DNA of 64,000 nt, taken from assembly GCA_020161365.1 (NCBI GenBank), contig JAIUNU010000007.1:122853-186852 (forward strand), given 5' to 3'. Positions 57,897 through 64,000 of this stretch are shown here, in pieces (positions within the stretch are counted from its first letter, which is position 1; each line of letters begins with the position of its first letter). The notes beneath the pieces are model-generated. The model saw only the letters and a list, made by a program, of their open reading frames with translations. It was not told the DNA's origin and searched no databases. Both the position numbers and the translations under genes were made by a program. Origin of the DNA: Pseudomonadota bacterium (GTDB lineage Bacteria; Pseudomonadota; Alphaproteobacteria; Caulobacterales; Caulobacteraceae).

Positions 57897-58781
57897 ATGT
57901 CGGTTCTGATCGGTTCCCACACCAAGGTCATCTGCCAGGGCATCACCGGCGCTCAAGGCACGTTCCACACCGAGCAGGCCATCGCGTACGGCACGCAGAT
58001 GGTCGGCGGCGTCACCCCGGGCAAGGGCGGTCAAACGCACATCGGCCTGCCGGTGTTCGACACCGTCGCCGAAGCCAAGGACCGCACCGGCGCCGACGCC
58101 TCGGTGATCTACGTCCCGCCGCCCTTCGCGGCCGACTCGATCCTGGAGGCCATCGAAGCCGAGATCCCGCTGATCGTCTGCATCACCGAGGGCATCCCGG
58201 TGCTGGACATGGTCAAGGTCAAGAAGGCGCTGCAAGGCTCCAAGTCGCGCCTGATCGGGCCGAACTGCCCGGGCGTCCTGACGCCCAAGCAGTGCAAGAT
58301 CGGCATCATGCCGGGCTCGATCTTCTCGGAAGGCTCGGTCGGCGTCGTGTCGCGCTCGGGCACCCTGACCTACGAAGCCGTGTTCCAGACGACGAACGCA
58401 GGCCTGGGCCAGACCACGGCTGTCGGCATCGGCGGTGACCCGGTCAAGGGCACCGAGTTCATCGACGTCCTGGAAATGTTCCTGGCCGACGAAGCCACCA
58501 AGTCGATCGTCATGATCGGTGAAATCGGCGGCTCGGCCGAAGAAGAAGCGGCCCAGTTCCTGAAGGACGAAGCCAAGCGCGGCCGCAAGAAGCCGATGGT
58601 CGGCTTCATCGCCGGTCGTACGGCTCCTCCCGGCCGTCACATGGGCCACGCCGGCGCCATCGTGTCGGGCGGCAAGGGCGGCGCCGAGGACAAGATCGCG
58701 GCGATGGAGGATGCGGGCATCCGCGTCTCGCCGTCGCCGGCCAAGCTGGGCGAGACCCTGCTGGAAGTCCTGAAGGGCTAA
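57897..58781 (+). CDS. sucD: succinyl-CoA synthetase alpha subunit
   Basis: 294 residues. It has the Rossmann CoA-binding part ([21 protein letters not shown]), [10 protein letters not shown], the phospho-His active site in [16 protein letters not shown] (His near residue 245) and [18 protein letters not shown]. It starts with no gap after the sucC stop. The sucA gene follows 179 bases later, past a hairpin block. Confidence 0.98.
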   Translation: MSVLIGSHTKVICQGITGAQGTFHTEQAIAYGTQMVGGVTPGKGGQTHIGLPVFDTVAEAKDRTGADASVIYVPPPFAADSILEAIEAEIPLIVCITEGIPVLDMVKVKKALQGSKSRLIGPNCPGVLTPKQCKIGIMPGSIFSEGSVGVVSRSGTLTYEAVFQTTNAGLGQTTAVGIGGDPVKGTEFIDVLEMFLADEATKSIVMIGEIGGSAEEEAAQFLKDEAKRGRKKPMVGFIAGRTAPPGRHMGHAGAIVSGGKGGAEDKIAAMEDAGIRVSPSPAKLGETLLEVLKG

Positions 58782-58795
58782 ACTAGACACCGAGA

Positions 58796-58891
58796 CCCCG
58801 CCTCGCGCGGGGCCCAGGTTTTTTGCGACCGCCAGTCGACGATCCGAAAAAATCACCTGGGCCCCCGCTTAGCGACGGGCGCCCGGGTGAT
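58796..58891 (+). promoter_or_regulatory. competing hairpin block between sucD and sucA (attenuator-like or REP-like)
   Basis: Four segments can pair in mutually exclusive ways. A CCCCGC (58796-58801) pairs with B GCGGGG (58807-58812). B GCGGGGCCCAGGTTTTTT (58807-58824) pairs with C (58846-58868, ACCTGGGCCCCCGC side). C (58851-58866) pairs with D (58876-58891). A U-run follows B. The C:D stem has 16 pairs with two mismatches. Confidence 0.55.
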
Positions 58892-58960
58892 TGAGAGACT
58901 ATATTTACGGGCTGTGCGGTAGCGCTCCCCGTAAGCAGCGGATCTGAAGGCGACAAATCC

Positions 58961-61924
58961 ATGGCGGACGACGCAGGCATCATCAACCAGGTCTTGACCG
59001 AGACCAGCTTCCTCTACGGCGCCAATGCGGCGTTCGTTGAGGACCTCTACGCCCAGTGGGCGGAGAACCCCGGATCGGTCGAGCCCTCGTGGAACGCCTT
59101 CTTCGCCAGCCTGCAGGAACAGGCCGACCAGGTTAAGCGCGCCGCGCAAGACCCGGCCTGGACTCCCAAGAAGGTCCCGACCGTCCGTCCCGACTGGTTG
59201 TCGGCCCTGGACGGCCAGTGGGCCACCGTGGCCCCCGCCATTGAAGCCAAGGTCTCCAAGGCCATCGAGGCCAAGGCCCCCGGCGCCAACGCCGAGGCCG
59301 TCCGCGCCGCCACGCTGGACAGCCTGCGCGCCATCATGATGATCCGCGCCTACCGCGTGCGCGGGCATCTGGCCGCCAATCTCGACCCGCTGGGCCTGGA
59401 TCCGCCGAAGGACGCCACCGAGCTGGATCCGGCTTCCTACGGCTTCTCGGAAGCCGACTACGATCGCCCGATCTTCCTTGACTACGTGCTGGGCCTGGAG
59501 ACGGCGACCGTCCGCGAGATCCTGTCGATCGTCCGCCGCACCTATTGCGGCAATGTCGGCGTCCAGTACATGCATATCTCCGACCCGGCCGAGAAGGCTT
59601 GGCTTCAGGAGCGTATCGAAGGCCGCGACAAGGAAATCACCTTCTCCAAGGAGGGCAAGGTCGCCATCCTGAAGAAGCTGATCGAGGCCGAAGGCTTCGA
59701 GCGCTTCCTGCACAAGCGGTTCCCCGGCACCAAGCGCTTCGGCCTGGACGGCGGTGAAGCCATGGTTCCGGCCCTGGAACAGATCATCAAGCGCGGCGGC
59801 GCCCTGGGCGTGAAGGACATCGTCCTGGGCATGCCGCACCGCGGCCGCCTGAACGTGCTGGCCGCCGTGATGGGCAAGCCCTACCACGTCATCTTCCACG
59901 AATTCCAAGGCGGCTCGTCGGTCCCCTCGGACGTCGAGGGCTCGGGCGACGTGAAGTATCACATGGGCGCGTCGTCGGACCGTGAGTTCGACGACAACAA
60001 GGTCCACCTGTCGCTGACGGCCAACCCCTCGCACCTGGAAATCGTCAACCCGGTCGTGATCGGCAAGGCCCGCGCCAAGCAGGCTTTCACCCTGCGCGAA
60101 CAGCCGGATGCGGGCCGCGGCCACGTGCTGCCGCTGCTGCTGCACGGCGACGCGGCCTTCGCCGGCCAGGGCGTCGTGGCCGAGTGCTTCACCCTGTCGG
60201 GCCTGAAGGGTTACCGCACGGGCGGCACCATCCACTTCATCGTCAACAACCAGATCGGTTTCACCACCAGCCCGCGCTATTCGCGCAGCTCGCCTTATCC
60301 CAGCGATATGGCGCTGATGGTCGAGGCGCCGATCTTCCACGTGAACGGCGACGATCCGGAAGCCGTCGTCTTCGCCGCCAAGGTCGCGACCGAGTACCGC
60401 CAGAAGTTCGGCAAGGACGTGGTCATCGACATGGTCTGCTACCGTCGCTTCGGCCACAACGAAGGCGACGATCCGACCATGACGTCGCCGCTGATGTACG
60501 CGAAAATCAAGGGGCACCCCTCGACGCGCGAACTCTATTCCAACCGCCTGATCGCCGAGGGCGTGATCTCCCAGGCCGACAGCGACGGCTGGGTCTCGGA
60601 GTTCGAGACCTTCCTCGACAAGGAATTCGACGCGGGCAAGGCCTATAAGCCCAACAAGGCTGACTGGCTGGACGGCAAGTGGGCCGGCCTGACCCTGCCG
60701 GGTGACGAGGACCGTCGCGGCAAGACCGCTTTCCCGGAAACGCGCCTGCGCGAACTGGGCCGTCAGATCACCACGATCCCCGAGCGCATCGACGCCCACA
60801 AGACCGTTCGCCGCGCCATCGAGAACCGTCGCGACGCGTTCGAAAAGGGCGAGGGCATCGACTGGGGCGCGGCCGAGCACCTGGCCTTCGCCACCCTGCT
60901 CGACGAGGGCATTCCGGTTCGCCTGTCGGGCCAGGACTCGGTGCGCGGCACCTTCACCCAGCGCCATTCGGACATCATCGATCAGAAGACCGAAGAGCAT
61001 TACACGCCGCTGAACAACATCCGCGCGGGTCAGGCCCACTACGAGGTGATCGACTCGGCGCTGTCGGAAGAGGCGGTGCTAGGCTTCGAATACGGCTTCT
61101 CGCTGGCCGACCCGAACACCCTGACCCTGTGGGAAGGCCAATTCGGCGACTTCGTGAACGGCGCCCAAGTGGTCATCGACCAGTTTATCAGCTCGGGCGA
61201 GCGCAAGTGGTTGCGGATGAGCGGTCTCGTGATGCTGCTGCCGCACGGCTATGAGGGCCAGGGCCCCGAGCACAGCTCGGCGCGCCTCGAGCGCTTCCTG
61301 CAGTCGTGCGCGGAAGACAACATGCAGGTCGTCAACTGCACGACGCCGGCCAACTACTTCCACGCCCTGCGTCGCCAGATGCACCGCGAATTCCGCAAGC
61401 CGCTGATCGTCATGGCGCCCAAGAGCCTGCTGCGCCACAAGCGCGCTGTCTCGAACCTGTCGGACTTCACCGAGGGCTCGACCTTCCACCGCGTGATGGT
61501 GGACGGCGCGGAGGCCGGTTGCGACGTGGGTGGGATTACGCTGAAGAGCGACGATCAGATCAAGCGCGTCATCGTCTGCTCGGGCAAGGTCTACTTCGAC
61601 CTCGTCGACCAGCGCGCGAAGCTCGGCCGTGACGACGTCTATCTGCTGCGCCTGGAACAGTTCTATCCGTGGCCGATGAAGTCGCTGATGAACGTGTTGG
61701 GCCGGTTCAAGAACGCCGATCTGATCTGGTGTCAGGAAGAGCCCAAGAACATGGGTGGCTGGACGTTTGTCGACCCGTGGCTGGAGCTGACGCTGGACAA
61801 GCTGGATATCAAGGCCAAGCGCGCCAAGTACGTGGGCCGCCCGGCCTCGGCTTCGACGGCCGCCGGCCTGATGAGCCGCCACCTGAAAGAGCTTGAAACC
61901 TTCCTCAACGAGGCCTTCGCGTAA
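58961..61924 (+). CDS. sucA: 2-oxoglutarate dehydrogenase E1 component
   Basis: 987-residue thiamine-diphosphate enzyme that decarboxylates 2-oxoglutarate in the TCA cycle. It shows the E1 N-terminal E2-binding region (DAGIINQVLTETSFLYGANAAFVEDLYAQW), the PMDP/TPP region (HRGRLNVLAAVMGKPYHVIFHEF, about residues 290-315), the GDD of VNGDDPEAV, HNEGDDPTMTSP and the C-terminal NFHALRRQMHREFRKPL region. Its partner sucB follows by 60 bases. The lipoamide dehydrogenase gene is not in the window. Confidence 0.98.
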   Translation: MADDAGIINQVLTETSFLYGANAAFVEDLYAQWAENPGSVEPSWNAFFASLQEQADQVKRAAQDPAWTPKKVPTVRPDWLSALDGQWATVAPAIEAKVSKAIEAKAPGANAEAVRAATLDSLRAIMMIRAYRVRGHLAANLDPLGLDPPKDATELDPASYGFSEADYDRPIFLDYVLGLETATVREILSIVRRTYCGNVGVQYMHISDPAEKAWLQERIEGRDKEITFSKEGKVAILKKLIEAEGFERFLHKRFPGTKRFGLDGGEAMVPALEQIIKRGGALGVKDIVLGMPHRGRLNVLAAVMGKPYHVIFHEFQGGSSVPSDVEGSGDVKYHMGASSDREFDDNKVHLSLTANPSHLEIVNPVVIGKARAKQAFTLREQPDAGRGHVLPLLLHGDAAFAGQGVVAECFTLSGLKGYRTGGTIHFIVNNQIGFTTSPRYSRSSPYPSDMALMVEAPIFHVNGDDPEAVVFAAKVATEYRQKFGKDVVIDMVCYRRFGHNEGDDPTMTSPLMYAKIKGHPSTRELYSNRLIAEGVISQADSDGWVSEFETFLDKEFDAGKAYKPNKADWLDGKWAGLTLPGDEDRRGKTAFPETRLRELGRQITTIPERIDAHKTVRRAIENRRDAFEKGEGIDWGAAEHLAFATLLDEGIPVRLSGQDSVRGTFTQRHSDIIDQKTEEHYTPLNNIRAGQAHYEVIDSALSEEAVLGFEYGFSLADPNTLTLWEGQFGDFVNGAQVVIDQFISSGERKWLRMSGLVMLLPHGYEGQGPEHSSARLERFLQSCAEDNMQVVNCTTPANYFHALRRQMHREFRKPLIVMAPKSLLRHKRAVSNLSDFTEGSTFHRVMVDGAEAGCDVGGITLKSDDQIKRVIVCSGKVYFDLVDQRAKLGRDDVYLLRLEQFYPWPMKSLMNVLGRFKNADLIWCQEEPKNMGGWTFVDPWLELTLDKLDIKAKRAKYVGRPASASTAAGLMSRHLKELETFLNEAFA

Positions 61925-61984
61925 GCGAGAGCCCCGTTACCCAAGAAACCCGCCGGACCAAGCAAGAGAGACTCGGAAAGCCCC

Positions 61985-63205
61985 ATGGCCGACATCAATA
62001 CACCCGCCCTCGGCGAATCCGTCACCGAAGCCACGGTGGCGCGCTGGACCAAGAAGGTCGGTGAGGCCGTGAAGAAGGACGAGATCCTCGTCGAGCTGGA
62101 AACCGACAAGGTTTCGCTGGAAGTGGCCTCTCCCGCCGACGGTGTGCTCTCGGCCATCGGCGCCGAGGAAGGCGCGACGGTTGTTCCGGGCACTGTCCTG
62201 GGCGTGGTTAGCGAAGGCGCTGCGGCGGCGGCCGCTCCCGCCGCTCCGAAGACCGCTGAAGCGCCGAAGCCGGCCCCGGCTCCGGCCGCCGCCCCGGCGC
62301 CCGCTCCCGTGGCCGCAGCTCCCGCTGCTGCTCCGGTCAGCCCGGCCCCGGCCCGCATCGCCGCCGAAACGGGCCTTGACCTGTCGAAGGTCGCCGGCAC
62401 CGGCAAGGACGGCCGCGTGACCAAGGGCGACGCCCTGGCCGCCCTGGAAGCCCGCGCGGCCGCCCCGGCTCCGGCCGCCGCTGCGGCCGCGCCGCGCGCC
62501 CTGCACGAGCGCGAAGAGCGCGTGAAGATGACGCGCCTGCGTCAGACGATCGCCCGCCGCCTGAAGGAAGCCCAGAACACCGCCGCCATGCTGACGACCT
62601 TCAACGAGGTCGACATGAGCGCCGTGATGGCCCTGCGCGCCCAGTACAAGGACGTCTTCGAAAAGCAGCACGGCGTGAAGCTGGGCTTCATGTCGTTCTT
62701 CGTGAAGGCCTGCGTGGCCGCTCTGAAGGCGATTCCGGACGTCAACGCCGAGATCGACGGCCAGGACGTCATCTACAAGAACCACTATGACATCGGCGTC
62801 GCCGTCGGCACCGACAAGGGTCTGGTGGTTCCGGTCGTCCGTGACGCCGACGCCCTGAACCTAGCCGGCATCGAAAAGACCATCGGCGACCTCGGCAAGC
62901 GCGCCCGCAACGGCCAACTCGCCATCGAGGACATGCAAGGCGGCACCTTCACGATCACCAACGGCGGCATCTACGGCTCGCTGATGTCGACCCCGATCCT
63001 GAACGCGCCGCAGTCGGGCATCCTGGGCATGCACGCCATCAAGGAACGCGCGATGGTCATCAACGGCAAGATCGAGATCCGCCCGATGATGTATCTGGCC
63101 TTGTCCTACGATCACCGCATCGTCGACGGCGCCGGCGCCGTGACCTTCCTCGTCAAGGTCAAGGAAGCCATCGAAGACCCGCAGCGCCTGCTGCTGGAGC
63201 TCTAA
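61985..63205 (+). CDS. sucB: 2-oxoglutarate dehydrogenase E2 (dihydrolipoyl succinyltransferase)
   Basis: 406 residues. It has an N-terminal lipoyl domain with the lipoylated Lys in ETDKVSLEV (about residue 43), an Ala/Pro-rich flexible linker, a peripheral-subunit-binding domain ([27 protein letters not shown]) and a catalytic core ending in [11 protein letters not shown] (His/Asp active site, about residues 375-385). GAGAGAC-type sequence upstream gives a fair ribosome site. It forms the 2-oxoglutarate dehydrogenase core with SucA. Confidence 0.98.
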   Translation: MADINTPALGESVTEATVARWTKKVGEAVKKDEILVELETDKVSLEVASPADGVLSAIGAEEGATVVPGTVLGVVSEGAAAAAAPAAPKTAEAPKPAPAPAAAPAPAPVAAAPAAAPVSPAPARIAAETGLDLSKVAGTGKDGRVTKGDALAALEARAAAPAPAAAAAAPRALHEREERVKMTRLRQTIARRLKEAQNTAAMLTTFNEVDMSAVMALRAQYKDVFEKQHGVKLGFMSFFVKACVAALKAIPDVNAEIDGQDVIYKNHYDIGVAVGTDKGLVVPVVRDADALNLAGIEKTIGDLGKRARNGQLAIEDMQGGTFTITNGGIYGSLMSTPILNAPQSGILGMHAIKERAMVINGKIEIRPMMYLALSYDHRIVDGAGAVTFLVKVKEAIEDPQRLLLEL

Positions 63206-63207
63206 GC

Positions 63208-63262
63208 TTCACAAGAAGCTTCAAAGGCTTCTTTGCATTCGCGGCCCCGGCGTCCTACGTCG
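63208..63262 (+). terminator. hairpins downstream of sucB (possible terminators)
   Basis: AAGAAGC/GCTTCTT (about 63211-63233) followed by TTGC, and a longer stem GGCCCCGGCGT/ACGTCGGGGCC (about 63242-63265) without a U-run. They probably end the sucAB transcript, but termination strength is uncertain. Confidence 0.5.
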
Positions 63263-63292
63263 GGGCCGTTCGCATTTCTGGGATCGCGCACG

Positions 63293-63637
63293 ATGGCCAA
63301 GGACACGCTCTATCTGCTCAAGCCGCACTTCGAGAAGGAGGGCACCGAGCGCTTCTGCCCCGACTGCGCGATGATGGAGGGGTATCTGGCGACCTATCCA
63401 GCGCTGCGAGAGACGTTGGAAATCGTCTATGTGGACTACGCTCGGCCGCGCGCTGCGCTGGTCGAACGTCTCGGCGAGGATCACCAGAACGCGCCGACCC
63501 TGATCCTTGCGCAGGTGGATCAAGGCGCGGGTCCGCACGGCGAACTCCAGGCGTTCAACGGCCTGTCGTTCCTAACCGACGCCCGCCCGATCACCCGCTA
63601 TCTGGCGGCGGCGCATAGTCTGGCCGCGCCGCTCTAG
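63293..63637 (+). CDS. DUF3088 family small protein
   Basis: 114 residues from ATG 63293. It has a CPDC motif in RFCPDCAMMEGYL (CxxC, thioredoxin/glutaredoxin-like) and the DUF3088-type PTLILAQVDQGAGPHGELQAFNGLSFLTDARPITRYLA. A thioredoxin-like fold is likely but the biochemical role is unknown. The next gene is convergent, 58 bases away. Confidence 0.85.
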   Translation: MAKDTLYLLKPHFEKEGTERFCPDCAMMEGYLATYPALRETLEIVYVDYARPRAALVERLGEDHQNAPTLILAQVDQGAGPHGELQAFNGLSFLTDARPITRYLAAAHSLAAPL

Positions 63638-63695
63638 TTTTCTGTTTTCGCCCCCCTTTTGCGGGAAGCCGTTTCCCATTTTTTCGCACGGCTCG

Positions 63696-64000
63696 CTAGC
63701 GGCTAGCGCTCAGCACCGCCGAGGCCAGCGCCGCGTAGTCGCGGTTGAAGTGGTGGTCGCCGGGGAGGCGGACCTTGGCGGCTGCGGAGTCGGGCAAGGT
63801 GGGGCAGATGTCGTCCTCCTCCTGGTCGCCATAGACGCAAGTGATCCTCATGTCGGACAGCGCTGTGATCGCCGGGCGAACTGCGAAGGAGTCCGACGCC
63901 GCCAAGTCTAGCCAACTGACCGGATGAAACTGCAGGTCTCCGTGAGGGCCTGTTCCGATCAGCACCAGGCGACGGACATGGCGGCGTACCTCGGGCGGCA
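63696..64000 (-). CDS. AcvB/VirJ-like virulence-factor family protein (partial, N-terminus outside window)
   Basis: The last ~100 residues are visible and the frame stays open to the right edge. The C-terminus (LVLIGTGPHGDLQFHPVSWL, ITCVYGDQEEDDICPTLPDS, LPGDHHFNRDYAALASAVL) matches the alpha/beta-hydrolase-like AcvB/VirJ family. Agrobacterium AcvB is a periplasmic protein linked to lipid and virulence functions. Start and signal peptide cannot be seen. Confidence 0.8.
   Translation of the reverse strand, partial: PPEVRRHVRRLVLIGTGPHGDLQFHPVSWLDLAASDSFAVRPAITALSDMRITCVYGDQEEDDICPTLPDSAAAKVRLPGDHHFNRDYAALASAVLSASR

Noticed and set aside
56667..61039. Two ~730-residue minus-strand open frames opposite sucCD and sucA
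   Set aside because: Antisense shadows of certain TCA genes; no domain evidence.

Overview
The window is about 64 kb of GC-rich chromosomal DNA with dense coding on both strands. It looks like a Caulobacter-type alphaproteobacterium, close to C. crescentus/vibrioides. The reasons are the gene content and order (phoR-pstCAB-phoU-phoB, obgE/cgtA-proB, rplU-rpmA, sucCD-sucAB), large TonB-dependent and porin-type outer-membrane proteins, frequent GTG/TTG starts, ATGA/GTGA/TTGA stop-start overlaps and GANTC sites in intergenic DNA. The genus call rests on recalled gene order, not on a search. I saw no rRNA, tRNA, CRISPR array, prophage, integrase or transposase.

Layout. (1) 1-11.8 kb, phosphate and envelope: the start of an OprO/OprP-type porin gene and a large autotransporter (minus strand), then phoR, a three-repeat Pho box, pstC-pstA-pstB-phoU-phoB and a terminator (plus strand). 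pstS is not here. (2) 12-18 kb: a chemoreceptor with tandem HAMP repeats, purD, an APH-like phosphotransferase and an exported amidohydrolase. (3) 18-27.6 kb, mainly minus strand: an envelope cluster of MAPEG protein, pmbA, an inositol-monophosphatase-like gene, a DUF4170 gene, a divergent tyrosine-phosphatase-like gene, an MsbA-like exporter, a DUF374-type acyltransferase, a CDF metal exporter, waaA and lpxK. (4) 27.6-36.7 kb, mainly minus strand: M14 peptidase, membrane protein, ubiD, proB, obgE, a GNAT gene and the rplU-rpmA operon. A plus-strand gene that looks like a decayed HNH-type protein sits opposite obgE.

(5) 36.7-45 kb: a likely Zur operator before a membrane protein and a His-rich COG0523 GTPase, then an orphan ExbD/TolR, a WD40-like protein, a nitroreductase, mtgA, a GNAT and a divergent modE/modAB locus without modC. 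(6) 45-56.4 kb, accessory: a membrane-anchored LytTR regulator divergent from DUF2306-DUF2141-carotenoid oxygenase, then TetR, a palindromic operator, a TonB-dependent receptor, an MFS transporter, and a 1,120-residue protein joining GH18-like, NodB-deacetylase and GT2 parts. (7) 56.7-64 kb, central metabolism: sucC-sucD, a set of competing hairpins, sucA-sucB, a DUF3088 gene, and the end of an AcvB/VirJ-like gene cut by the right edge.

How they work together. PhoR/PhoB with PstCAB-PhoU sense and import phosphate. The waaA/lpxK/acyltransferase/MsbA group makes and exports lipid A-Kdo. The sucCDAB block turns 2-oxoglutarate into succinate. The 45-53 kb block looks like an uptake and cleavage module for a hydrophobic, possibly carotenoid- or stilbene-like compound, but its substrate is inferred only. 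The most unusual items are the HNH-like relic beside obgE, the A:B/B:C/C:D hairpin set before sucA, the TetR operator module, the Zur-type box and the tri-domain polysaccharide protein.
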